This document shows, one piece after another, positions 53,296 through 62,871 of a stretch of 64,000 bases of DNA. Source of the DNA: an uncultured Saprospiraceae bacterium (GTDB lineage: Bacteria > Bacteroidota > Bacteroidia > Chitinophagales > Saprospiraceae); assembly GCA_937942435.1 (NCBI GenBank), contig CALDEM010000007.1, positions 1-64,000 of the forward strand. The letters run 5' to 3'. The first letter of the stretch is position 1; the number at the start of each line of letters is the position of its first letter. The notes under the pieces are model-generated. The model saw nothing but the letters and a program-made list of their open reading frames with translations. It was not told the DNA's origin and did not search any database. The translations under genes and the position numbers were made by a program.

Positions 53296-56200
53296 CTATC
53301 TATTAGCTTTGATAAGCTTGTCTTGCATCAATATCTGTCCTTCACTTTCTATCATCATGAAGTATAGGCCTTCACTAAGGGCTGAGATAGACACATTGTG
53401 AAACTCTTGAGACCCAGAGATCGACTTAGTCATAACTCTTCTTCCTGTCTGATCAAAAATGACTAACCTGCCATCCACTTCTTGGCCGTCATACCAAACT
53501 GTGATTTGATCTTGAGCAGGATTGGGGAAAGCAACTGCTTGCTCACTGATGATGATACCTGAAGACAATACTGTACCATGCTGAATATCTAAACTTCTGC
53601 CTATAGAACTACTACTTCTTGATCCATTGGTATCGATGAGCGTAATCAACTCAGTGTATGGTGATTCTTCACCAAATCTACAGTTGGCTTTAATCCGAAG
53701 TACAATCACTCTATCTGCCGGTCCTGTAAGCGTGATTCTGCTTCTTCTGATCGGTACTTCGGCAAATGAATTAGGCAATCCTTCATATCCCACGAGGACA
53801 GTATATCCTCTGGCATCATCCACTCTATCCCAACTAACGACCCACTTATTGCCATTAAGATTTTGTAGTCTTATATCTCTCGGCACATGACAACCTTCGT
53901 CACATGCTCCTCCTGTCTCTTTGGTTATAGTGATAAAGTTAGAAGAGATAGCACCACAGTTGGTACCTAAGCCATCTATGTTCAGGCCTTCTTCTAACTC
54001 CTCGCCATCAAGTGTATTATAGCCATAGATCCGACAGACGCCACCTGGATCTCGGTTGAGGTTAAAGTCTCCACCTTCAAGACTATTTTGCCAATCTTGG
54101 ATGACTCCATCTTCATCAGTGACAACATAGAAGTATGAAGATGTAGTATCATCGCTCAAATTATCGTGAGTAACAGAGAAATTTACATCACCAGCACAGA
54201 ATACAAGATCTGTATCGCCTTCTATTGTAGATATACTTCCTCCGTCAGTTGTACAATCTTGAGGACAGTCATCTTCTATCTGTCTTACAATTGTAATCGG
54301 ATTAGACAGATCAAAACATCCATCGAGATCATTGGCATTAGCGCCTTCCACAAGACCTGATAACCCATCTTCATAGCTGATATGCCATATGAATGAAGTA
54401 CCAGAGCCTGTACCTTCAAAATCTATGGACGTTTCTGTTGTTAACCTGATTATCTCAGCAGCTGCATCTGTAATCACAAACGTGTTGTTCGTTCCACCAA
54501 ATCCACTTACTAAGAAGCTGACCACATCCTGTACACCATCATCAGAGCAAATTGTAATCTCAGTACCAAGATCCGAAGTCAGCACACCACCTTCAGCTGC
54601 ACAGACTGAACTACAATCTGGCCCTTCAACTCTGTTAATTGTAAATATGTTGGACAATGCAAAGCAGCCTGTAAGCAGGTTGATATTACCACCAACATTA
54701 GGAAGGATGGTACCTGAATTATATGATATCGATCTGACCAATAATGTTCCAGCTCCAGTGCCTTCAAAATCCGCTTCGAAGTCTTGATTTATGCCTAAGA
54801 TATTACCAAGATCATCGGTGACAACAAAAGCCACCGTGTCACCAATAGCTCCAACAATCATCAAATCAAACAAATCTGAAAGGTTATCATCGGTACATAG
54901 TGTGATGCTCATCTCTCCATCAAGTGTCTCAAGCGATCCTCCTACTGCTCCACATGGTGGAGGACAATCATCTCCCGTCACTCTTGTCAGAGTTACTGGA
55001 TTAGAAAGGTCAAAACAGCCTGTTATGTTACTCGCAGTATCTCCAACAGCCAAACCTACAGTATCATCGCTATAACTCAAATGCCAGATCAGGCAAACTC
55101 CTGGGCCCGCATCTTCAAAATTAAAATCTAAATCATCAGATGTTTCCAGGATAACGCCGGTTGTATCCGTTACAAGAAAAGCAGAGTTTTGCCCCACAGC
55201 TCCTGATAAGGTCAATCCTAAATCGTCAGCACTATCATCTCCGATACAGATGAGCACATTGCTACTGCCGATGTCAGTTAGTAATAATCCTCCATCGACA
55301 CCTTCTCGTATCAATGTCAATGGATTGGATAGCGCAAAGCATCCTTGCAAATCATCGGCATTAGCGCCGATGGTAGCTCCAGCAAGATCACTACCATGAT
55401 TTAATAACCAGATCAGACAAGTACCACCTTGAGTGGGCTCAAAGTCTAATGGGAAACTATCAGGCAGATCTAAAATCACACCTGCCGTATCTGTGACAAC
55501 CCATGATTGGGTCATCCCCGTACCACCAGAAGAAACAACTGAAATCACATCGGCAACACCATCTCCAACACATATCCTTTGAGTCTGAGTACTGTCTGCA
55601 TATAAAATCGTGCTTGCCATAACGTCTGTTCTGGTTACAGTAATCGGATTAGACAGACCAAAACATCCGTCCAAGTCATTAGCGTTAGATCCTAATGACG
55701 CACCAGCTATAGTCCCATCAAAACTCAAATGCCACACCATATAAGTACCTACCTCAGCATTAGAAAGATCAAAAGGTGGTGCTAAGGGAAAGCCTAGTAT
55801 AAAACCTGCTGTATCTGTTATCACCCATGCATTTCTATCGCCTTGGGCATCTATAAGATTTACATCAAATGGATCTGCATCGTCATTACACAAAGTTATC
55901 TCTGTTGATCCAGCTGCAGTCGAAAGGCTTCCTCCTTGAGCTGCACATGAGTCTAAAGGACAATCATCTCCCGTCAGTCTTGTTACACTTATAGAATTAG
56001 AAAGCGAAAAGCAACCGCTTAAGTTAGCAGCATTACTATCTACTACAGCACCCTCCAAGCCGTCTTCAAAACTCAGATGCCAGATCAAGCTTACACCCGC
56101 TCTTGATGAATCAAAATTGAAAACATTACTACTGTCTATTTCTAATATCGTTAAGGATGTATCTGTGACAACCCATGCACTGTTGGATCCTGACTGACCA

Positions 56201-59200
56201 CTCAAGGCAACTACTATATCCTCTGATTGGGCATCGTCTATACATACTGAGATATCTGTAGTATTGTCGCCAGTGCTGATCACTCCTCCTGATACATCAC
56301 AAATCGCAGGACAATCATCTCCCGTCAGTCTTGTTACACTTATAGAATTAGAAAGCGAAAAGCAACCGCTTAAGTTAGCAGCGTTGCTATCTACTACAGC
56401 ACCCTCCAAGCCGTCTTCAAAACTCAGATGCCAGATCAAGCTTACGCCTACTCCTGATGAATCAAAATTGAAAACATTACTACTGTCTATTTCTAATATC
56501 GTTAAGGATGTATCTGTGACAACCCAAGCACTGTTGGATCCTGACTGACCACTCAAGGCAACTACTATATCCTCTGATTGGGCATCGTCTATACATACTG
56601 AGATGTCTGTAACGTTATCGCCAGTAGTGATCGTACCTCCTAAAGCCTCGCAAGGTGGTGATGGGCAGTCATCACCAGAAGATCTGTTGATAGTTATAGG
56701 ATTAGAAAGTACAAAACAACCAGTTATGGCATTTGCATTAGCGTCAATAGCAACACCAGTTATATCACCTTCTGAAACTAAATGCCACAGCAAGCATACT
56801 CCTCCTTCCGTGCCTTCAAGATCAAAAGGCGGCTCAAGAGGCAATCCCATAATTAAACCTGACGTGTCAGTTATAACCCATACTTGATCTGATCCTACAG
56901 CACTATCAATAACAACATCAAAAGCATCTGAAACACCATCTCCAACGCATATGTCCACAGAAGTGCTTCCATCTGTAAGAGAAAGCGTTCCTGCTGCAAC
57001 TTCACAAACTGATGTATTGCAATTATCTCCTGACAACCTTGTCACGGTTATAGAATTAGAAAGTGCAAAGCAGCCGCCTAGGTTAGCAGCGTTTCCTCCG
57101 ATTGATGCTCCTGTCAAATCATCTTCATAGCTGATATGCCAGATAAGACAGACTCCTGCTCCCAGCGATTCTAAATTAAAAACATTTGTATTGGTTTCTA
57201 TAAAAAGAATATTGAGACTTGTATCCGTAACTACATAAGCACTGTTGGTGCCAGATGCTCCAGTAAGACTTACGATAGTCAGATCTTCTCCTTCATCATC
57301 TACACAAATGTTAGCAGCAACAGCACCATTTTGATCCACGATACTACCGCCATTGACATCACAAGTGATGGGTTCTCCTCCACCGTCCCCACAATCTGAA
57401 GTTTTAGTAACTCTAATGGCATTAGAAAGTGCAAAGCAACCACCAAGGTTCGCAGCATTAGATCCAACCGTTGCTCCGGTTAAGTCATCTTCATAGCTAA
57501 TGTGCCAGATTAGACAAACATCTGATGACGCTGACTCAAGACTAAAGACAGTGGTGTTTGTTTCTACAATTAGAATATTCAAACTTGTATCAGTTACTAC
57601 AAAGCCACTATTGGTCCCATTAGAACCAGATACACTAACAACAATAATATCTTCATCGGTATCAGAAGTACATAATGTTCTATCAGTCAAACCGTCTTGA
57701 TCGGCTATTGTACCACCGGATACATCGCATGTCATTGACTCTCCTCCACCGTCACCACAACTTGAAATTTTAGTAACTGTAATGGCATTAGAAAGTGCAA
57801 AGCAACCGCCAAGGTTAGCGGCATTGGCTCCGATCGTTGCACCTGTTAAGTCATCTTCATAACTAATGTGCCAGATAAGGCATATATCGCTATTTACATT
57901 TTCAAGACTGAAAACATTCGTATTTGTCTCTATAGAAAGAATGTTAAGACTTGTATCCGTTACAACAAATGCACTATTAGATCCTGAGGCTTCTGATAGT
58001 GTGACCACAATAAGTTCTTCATCCGCATCATCTGTGCAAATAGATACTACAATTTGTCCATCTTGATCAACTATGCTTCCCCCGATAACTTGACAAGTAT
58101 CTAATCCTCCACCATCATTGCAGTCCGATATGATTGTAAGGGTGATTGAATTAGAAAGGTCAAAACAACCGACTAAGTCAGCAACATTGTTACCAATTAC
58201 AGCTCCAGTCAAGTCATCTTCAAAACTGATATGCCAGATTTCATATACCCCAGGTCCTTCTTGTTCTAGATTGATATTGTTGATTGTATCAATAGATATT
58301 ATGTTGAGCGCAGTATCTGTAACGACCCAAGCTGTATTAGCTCCTCTCTCTCCAGAGACAGATGCAATGACAAGTTCTACAAAATCATCTTGTGTACAGA
58401 ATGTGGCTTCTGTCAGTCCATCTTGATCAACTATACTTCCTCCGTCTACGTCACATAATGGAGTTTCCCCTTCACAGTTCTCTCCAGTCAATTTGTTCAC
58501 TTCTATCGAATTAGAAAGTGCAAAGCAGCCATCTAAATCAGAAACATTACTACCGACAGTTGCTCCTGTTAGCCCATCTTCAAAGTCAATATGCCAGATC
58601 AAACATACGCCTGCTCCAGAGGATTCTAAATCAAAGACATTGACTGTATCGACTGATAAAATATTCAATGCCGTATCTGTTACGACCCAGGCTGTATTAG
58701 GTCCGCTACTTGTCCCTATCACTTCTGCTGTTACCAACTCTATAGCATCATCGTCAACACAGATAGAAACTATCGTTGTATCATTTGATGCCTTTATGGA
58801 TGAAAATGTAGAAGAACATGAGGTTGTGGTTGTATTGGTTTCACATAGACTGCTTTCTCCTAGAAAGAAATCAGTAGGAGCGTTACCATCACCATCATAT
58901 ATTAATGAACTACTCGAATCAATAGCCAGGGCTCTATCTCCGTCTGTCCAAATACCAGCACTAACTGCGACTGACTCTCTGGTTTGTCCAGATCGATTAC
59001 CCCATATGACATAGTCAATTATACTTTGATCATCTCCGAAGTCACCTGAAGAATATAATCCTAACTCGTCACCTGCTAAAGAAAGAGCAAAGTTAGTAGT
59101 GACCACTAGGTAACTATTAGGTGGCATATTAAAGTTACCACAGTCCACGCTTAGCGAGCCCAGCCTATTATACTGAGGTCGATTACATAACCAATATTGA

Positions 59201-59346
59201 TCGACATCAACTGTGTCGACACCCTGGTTGTGAAGTTCAACCATATTAGTTGATATAATCTCTGAAATAACAATCTGACCTTGTAATGTGAAGGCCATTG
59301 ATAAAAAGAAAACAACAATGGAAATAAAGAGGTAATGTTTGCGCAT
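53296..59346 (-). CDS. Giant T9SS-secreted repeat protein (2016 residues)
   Basis: Signal peptide (about 1-23). A lamin-tail-like domain (about 25-165) has IVISEIISTNMVELHNQG and YVIWGN. Fourteen tandem repeats of about 100-120 residues follow. Each has an acidic Cys motif (CxDD) near its start, a central (W/F)VVTDTxLxIL strand, an IWHxSYED motif and GCFxLSNxITV near its end. Then come a fibronectin-III-like domain (about 1820-1915) and a C-terminal type A T9SS sorting domain (about 1935-2016, AFPNPAQDQ to SISALSEGLYFMMIESEG, K-rich end). It should be exported by the type IX system and attached or released at the surface, probably in adhesion or as a scaffold. The repeats are unlike any family I can name. 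One copy (repeats 7 and 8) is a recent duplicate. Confidence 0.9.
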   Translation of the reverse strand: MRKHYLFISIVVFFLSMAFTLQGQIVISEIISTNMVELHNQGVDTVDVDQYWLCNRPQYNRLGSLSVDCGNFNMPPNSYLVVTTNFALSLAGDELGLYSSGDFGDDQSIIDYVIWGNRSGQTRESVAVSAGIWTDGDRALAIDSSSSLIYDGDGNAPTDFFLGESSLCETNTTTTSCSSTFSSIKASNDTTIVSICVDDDAIELVTAEVIGTSSGPNTAWVVTDTALNILSVDTVNVFDLESSGAGVCLIWHIDFEDGLTGATVGSNVSDLDGCFALSNSIEVNKLTGENCEGETPLCDVDGGSIVDQDGLTEATFCTQDDFVELVIASVSGERGANTAWVVTDTALNIISIDTINNINLEQEGPGVYEIWHISFEDDLTGAVIGNNVADLVGCFDLSNSITLTIISDCNDGGGLDTCQVIGGSIVDQDGQIVVSICTDDADEELIVVTLSEASGSNSAFVVTDTSLNILSIETNTNVFSLENVNSDICLIWHISYEDDLTGATIGANAANLGGCFALSNAITVTKISSCGDGGGESMTCDVSGGTIADQDGLTDRTLCTSDTDEDIIVVSVSGSNGTNSGFVVTDTSLNILIVETNTTVFSLESASSDVCLIWHISYEDDLTGATVGSNAANLGGCFALSNAIRVTKTSDCGDGGGEPITCDVNGGSIVDQNGAVAANICVDDEGEDLTIVSLTGASGTNSAYVVTDTSLNILFIETNTNVFNLESLGAGVCLIWHISYEDDLTGASIGGNAANLGGCFALSNSITVTRLSGDNCNTSVCEVAAGTLSLTDGSTSVDICVGDGVSDAFDVVIDSAVGSDQVWVITDTSGLIMGLPLEPPFDLEGTEGGVCLLWHLVSEGDITGVAIDANANAITGCFVLSNPITINRSSGDDCPSPPCEALGGTITTGDNVTDISVCIDDAQSEDIVVALSGQSGSNSAWVVTDTSLTILEIDSSNVFNFDSSGVGVSLIWHLSFEDGLEGAVVDSNAANLSGCFSLSNSISVTRLTGDDCPAICDVSGGVISTGDNTTDISVCIDDAQSEDIVVALSGQSGSNSAWVVTDTSLTILEIDSSNVFNFDSSRAGVSLIWHLSFEDGLEGAVVDSNAANLSGCFSLSNSISVTRLTGDDCPLDSCAAQGGSLSTAAGSTEITLCNDDADPFDVNLIDAQGDRNAWVITDTAGFILGFPLAPPFDLSNAEVGTYMVWHLSFDGTIAGASLGSNANDLDGCFGLSNPITVTRTDVMASTILYADSTQTQRICVGDGVADVISVVSSGGTGMTQSWVVTDTAGVILDLPDSFPLDFEPTQGGTCLIWLLNHGSDLAGATIGANADDLQGCFALSNPLTLIREGVDGGLLLTDIGSSNVLICIGDDSADDLGLTLSGAVGQNSAFLVTDTTGVILETSDDLDFNFEDAGPGVCLIWHLSYSDDTVGLAVGDTASNITGCFDLSNPVTLTRVTGDDCPPPCGAVGGSLETLDGEMSITLCTDDNLSDLFDLMIVGAIGDTVAFVVTDDLGNILGINQDFEADFEGTGAGTLLVRSISYNSGTILPNVGGNINLLTGCFALSNIFTINRVEGPDCSSVCAAEGGVLTSDLGTEITICSDDGVQDVVSFLVSGFGGTNNTFVITDAAAEIIRLTTETSIDFEGTGSGTSFIWHISYEDGLSGLVEGANANDLDGCFDLSNPITIVRQIEDDCPQDCTTDGGSISTIEGDTDLVFCAGDVNFSVTHDNLSDDTTSSYFYVVTDEDGVIQDWQNSLEGGDFNLNRDPGGVCRIYGYNTLDGEELEEGLNIDGLGTNCGAISSNFITITKETGGACDEGCHVPRDIRLQNLNGNKWVVSWDRVDDARGYTVLVGYEGLPNSFAEVPIRRSRITLTGPADRVIVLRIKANCRFGEESPYTELITLIDTNGSRSSSSIGRSLDIQHGTVLSSGIIISEQAVAFPNPAQDQITVWYDGQEVDGRLVIFDQTGRRVMTKSISGSQEFHNVSISALSEGLYFMMIESEGQILMQDKLIKANR
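53915..58815 (-). repeat. Fourteen-fold coding repeat array in the T9SS protein
   Basis: The repeat array encodes the VTDT/IWHxSYED/GCFxLSN modules. On the DNA most copies have diverged, but 55958-56260 and 56309-56611 (offset 351 bases, 117 codons) are nearly identical, differing at about nine bases by eye. This is the newest duplication. Confidence 0.85.
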
Positions 59347-59649
59347 AGTTAAAAGGTTAGAGTTTTAAAATTCCAATAATCGGTTTATCCGGATGCCTCG
59401 AAAAAGGACATAAGTATATCGACAGAAACCATCAAGCTTCTGCAAAACATGTTCACGGAAATAAAAATCAATTAAGACAAGGTGCGATGTTGATGCGTCT
59501 GTCTTTGGTATACAATTATCTCACTAAGATATCTATATTTTCCAAGGGTATACCCGAGAGCAGTAGAAGAAGTAAAAAGCCGCGTGGCACAAAAAAAGCC
59601 CTGTATACAAGATGTACACAGGGCAAAAAAAATTATTCTTACGTTACAA
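59347..59649. other. Spacer between the T9SS gene and rpsT, with the rpsT terminator
   Basis: About 300 bases without a convincing gene. The rpsT terminator (59598-59624) is at the right end. No clear promoter box for the T9SS gene was found; the upstream sequence has only loose matches. Confidence 0.6.
59598..59624 (-). terminator. Terminator of rpsT
   Basis: GCCCTGTATAC pairs with GTACACAGGGC (one mismatch). On the - strand a run of seven T follows (59591-59597). It is 26 bases past the rpsT stop. Confidence 0.8.
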
Positions 59650-59904
59650 CTAAGCTAAAGAGGAAACATGCTTTTGAAGCTTTCCTTTAACGTTAGCAGC
59701 TTTATTCTTGTGCCAAAGATTCTTCTTGGCTAATTTGTCAATCATAGACATCACTCTTGGGAATAATGCTGATGCTTCAGAAGCATCGGTCATCTCGCGT
59801 AGTTTCGCGATAGCCGATCTTGTTGTCTTCTTGTAGTATCTATTGCGCAGTCTTTTCTTTTCGTCTTGTCTGATGCGCTTCTTCGCTGATAAATGATGTG
59901 CCAT
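59650..59904 (-). CDS. rpsT: 30S ribosomal protein S20
   Basis: The 84-residue basic protein has the S20 pattern MAHHLSAKKRIRQDEKKRLRNRYYKK, TRSAIAKLREM and the end IDKLAKKNLWHKNKAANVKGKLQKHVSSL. It binds 16S rRNA during small-subunit assembly. Its own promoter and terminator frame it as a single-gene unit. Confidence 0.97.
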   Translation of the reverse strand: MAHHLSAKKRIRQDEKKRLRNRYYKKTTRSAIAKLREMTDASEASALFPRVMSMIDKLAKKNLWHKNKAANVKGKLQKHVSSLA

Positions 59905-59940
59905 TAGTAAACTTTAATAATGTTTTCTTCAAAAGAGGCG

Positions 59941-59948
59941 CAAATGTA
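59941..59948 (-). promoter_or_regulatory. -7 box of rpsT
   Basis: TACATTTG on the - strand matches TAnnTTTG exactly. Start of transcription would be near 59935, leaving a leader of about 30 bases before the ATG at 59904. Confidence 0.6.
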
Positions 59949-60076
59949 ATGTTTTTTCGGTTAAAGTGAAAGACCTGCCATATATCGTAGTTATTGTAAT
60001 ATTTAAGAGATAAGGTTGTTACATAAAAGTATTATTTGCATCATATTTGTTGGTGAACGGTATAAGAAAAAGAGAA

Positions 60077-62812
60077 ATGGCGGACTATTCATACGTATTC
60101 AATGCTCATCCATCATATATAGACACCATATATCAGAAGTACATAGCTGACCCAACTTCTGTTGAAGATGGTTGGAGATCATTTTTTCAAGGTTACGAGT
60201 TTAGCCAAAATAGCAATGGACATAGCGCATCAAGTGCTGCTCCAGGGCTATCAGAGGATATCAGCAAGGAGTTTGGTGTTCAGTCTATCATCCATGGATT
60301 TAGAAATCGGGGGCATCTATTGAGTCGCACTAATCCGATCAGGAACAGGAGGGATAGACGTCCTCACCTTGATTTATCCGACTATAGTCTATCGGAGGGA
60401 GATCTCAGCAGGAAGTTTGCTTCAGGAGGAGAGATAGGCATGCCGCAGGCTACACTACAAGAGATTCTTGATCGACTTAAGACGATCTATTGTGGACACA
60501 TTGGCTTTGAGTATGCGCATATAGAAAATAAGGAGAAGAGGATGTGGCTCCGTGATAAGATCGAAAATCGTGAGCTGAACAAATCTTATGGCCTTAGTGT
60601 AGAAAAGAAAAAAAGAATCCTTGAAAAGCTCAATGGAGCTGTTGGCTTTGAAAGCTTCCTCAATAAAAAGTATGTAGGCCAAAAGAGATTTTCTCTTGAA
60701 GGTGGCGAAAGTGCTATACCTGCTATCGATGCCATCATCATGACAGGCGCATCATTAGGCGTAAAAGAAGTGGTGATAGGCATGGCGCACAGAGGTCGTC
60801 TGAATGTCCTTGCCAATATCATGGGTAAGACATATGACCACATCTTTAATGAATTTGAAGGAACGGCTATCCCAGATCTTAGCTTTGGGGATGGAGATGT
60901 AAAGTATCACCTTGGCTTTTCATCTATTGTTAAAGACCCTGCCGGAAATGAAGTCCATCTAAAACTCGTACCTAATCCATCGCACTTAGAGTCTGTAGAT
61001 CCTGTAGTGGAAGGATTCAGTCGCGCGAAAGCGGACATCCTTTACGGAAGTGATTACGATAAGATCATCCCAATATTGATACATGGTGATGCAGCAGTAG
61101 CAGGACAAGGTGTTGTCTATGAGACTGTGCAGATGAGCCAGCTGGACGGATACTACACGGGAGGTACAATCCACTTTGTGATTAACAATCAAGTTGGTTT
61201 TACGACTGACTTTGAGGATGCAAGATCTTCTACTTATTGTACAGGAGCAGCGAGTCTGGTCCAGGCGCCAGTATTTCATGTCAATGGTGATGATCCAGAA
61301 GCGGTTGTCTTTGCTGTTGAGTTAGCAACTGAGTATCGTCAAAAATTTAACAATGATGTCTTTATAGACATGGTATGTTATAGAAGACATGGTCATAACG
61401 AAGGTGATGATCCCAAGTTTACACAACCCGAGATGTACAAGTTTATCAATGATCATAAAGATCCACGTGAGATCTATGTGAAGCAATTAATTGATCAAGG
61501 TGCAGTTGAAAAAGAAATGGCAGAAAGTCTTGAGCAAAACTTTTGGGACGATCTTCAGGCAAGACTTGATTCTGTAAAACAGAAGCCTCTACCCTATGTA
61601 TATCAAGAGCCAGAACAACAATGGCGATCACTTAGAAAGACAAAAGACGCCAAAGACTTTCAACAAAGTCCAAGTACGGGCATCGATAAAAAACAATTAG
61701 AAAAAATCATAGACCATCTGATGACTATCCCTGAAGGTTTTGAACCTCTTGGTAAAGTCAACAGATTACAAAAAGGAAAGCGCAAACTACTCGAAGCCAA
61801 CAATCTTGATTGGGGACTTGCAGAGCTATGTGCTTATGGCTCCATCCTCTTAGATGGTAGCGATGTAAGGATGAGTGGTCAAGATGTAAAGAGAGGCACA
61901 TTCTCTCATAGACATGCCATCTTTAGAGATGCAAAGACCTATGACGAATACAATAGACTACAAGCGATAGAAGGAAACAATTCTAAATTTAGAATATTCA
62001 ACTCTTTCTTGTCAGAGTTTGCAGTCTTGGGATTTGAATATGGATATTCGCTTGCATCACCAAGTTCTCTCGTAGTATGGGAGGCACAGTTTGGTGATTT
62101 TTATAATGGAGCTCAGACTATAGTAGATCAATATATAACTGCTGCAGAAAGTAAATGGCAGCGGATGAGTGGTCTTGTTATGTTGTTGCCTCATGGATAT
62201 GAAGGTCAAGGGCCAGAGCACTCGAGCGCTCGTGTAGAAAGATTCTTACAGCAAGGAGCGGAGTTCAATGTAACTATCGCCAATATATCGACACCTGCTA
62301 ATTTCTTCCATGCATTAAGAAGACAGTTGGCTAGAGAGTTTAGAAAACCACTCATAGTGATGTCTCCTAAGAGCTTGCTAAGACATCCGTTATGTGTGTC
62401 TGCAAAAGAGGAATTCTTGGGTGATTCTAAATTTCAAGAAGTACTTGATGATACATCTGCTAAAGTAAGTAAAGTAAAAACACTTCTACTTTGTACAGGC
62501 AAGATATACTATGACTTACTAGCGAAGCAGATTGCTGATAAACGTGATGATGTAGCCATAGTGAGATTAGAACAACTATATCCTTATCCAATGGAGCAGA
62601 TGACTTCCATCTTTAAAAAATACAAAGGGGCTAAGGTAAAATGGGTACAAGAAGAACCTGAAAACATGGGTTCTTGGCAATATCTAAATAGCTTCTGGAG
62701 AGATGCCTCAATTGATATCGTATCAAGACCGGTAAAAGCATCTCCAGCTACAGGGTTTAAAAAAGTACATGAGAAGCAACAAGCAGAGATTGTAGACAAA
62801 GCGTTTGCTTAG
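60077..62812 (+). CDS. sucA: 2-oxoglutarate dehydrogenase E1 component
   Basis: The 911-residue thiamine-diphosphate enzyme decarboxylates 2-oxoglutarate in the TCA cycle. It opens MADYSYVFNAHPSYIDTIYQKY with the N-terminal E2-binding segment, then GMAHRGRLNVLANIMGK near residue 235, HGDAAVAGQGVVYE near 340 and the VCYRRHGHNEGDDP thiamine-pyrophosphate motif near 445. The C-terminus (PLCVSAKEEFL, WVQEEPENMGSW) is intact. The frame extends 10 codons upstream to a TTG at 60047; the ATG at 60077 gives the usual N-terminus. No sucB follows; the next gene is on the other strand. Confidence 0.96.
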   Translation: MADYSYVFNAHPSYIDTIYQKYIADPTSVEDGWRSFFQGYEFSQNSNGHSASSAAPGLSEDISKEFGVQSIIHGFRNRGHLLSRTNPIRNRRDRRPHLDLSDYSLSEGDLSRKFASGGEIGMPQATLQEILDRLKTIYCGHIGFEYAHIENKEKRMWLRDKIENRELNKSYGLSVEKKKRILEKLNGAVGFESFLNKKYVGQKRFSLEGGESAIPAIDAIIMTGASLGVKEVVIGMAHRGRLNVLANIMGKTYDHIFNEFEGTAIPDLSFGDGDVKYHLGFSSIVKDPAGNEVHLKLVPNPSHLESVDPVVEGFSRAKADILYGSDYDKIIPILIHGDAAVAGQGVVYETVQMSQLDGYYTGGTIHFVINNQVGFTTDFEDARSSTYCTGAASLVQAPVFHVNGDDPEAVVFAVELATEYRQKFNNDVFIDMVCYRRHGHNEGDDPKFTQPEMYKFINDHKDPREIYVKQLIDQGAVEKEMAESLEQNFWDDLQARLDSVKQKPLPYVYQEPEQQWRSLRKTKDAKDFQQSPSTGIDKKQLEKIIDHLMTIPEGFEPLGKVNRLQKGKRKLLEANNLDWGLAELCAYGSILLDGSDVRMSGQDVKRGTFSHRHAIFRDAKTYDEYNRLQAIEGNNSKFRIFNSFLSEFAVLGFEYGYSLASPSSLVVWEAQFGDFYNGAQTIVDQYITAAESKWQRMSGLVMLLPHGYEGQGPEHSSARVERFLQQGAEFNVTIANISTPANFFHALRRQLAREFRKPLIVMSPKSLLRHPLCVSAKEEFLGDSKFQEVLDDTSAKVSKVKTLLLCTGKIYYDLLAKQIADKRDDVAIVRLEQLYPYPMEQMTSIFKKYKGAKVKWVQEEPENMGSWQYLNSFWRDASIDIVSRPVKASPATGFKKVHEKQQAEIVDKAFA

Positions 62813-62871
62813 AAGCAAAGAAACAACACAGAATCCTCACCTATACAGAAAGACAAGTTGTGATTTTCTAA

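Noticed and set aside
53915-58815. Regularly spaced similar segments, at first sight CRISPR-like
   Set aside because: The period is about 300-360 bases, copies are diverged and all are in frame within one protein; no short repeats with unique spacers are present.
53600-59014. Many open frames on the + strand across the giant T9SS gene
   Set aside because: They lie opposite a repetitive coding array with biased composition, have Ser/Pro/Thr-rich low-complexity products and no family features.
60047-60076. Upstream TTG start for sucA
   Set aside because: The ATG at 60077 gives the standard N-terminus; the extra ten residues have no counterpart in the family.
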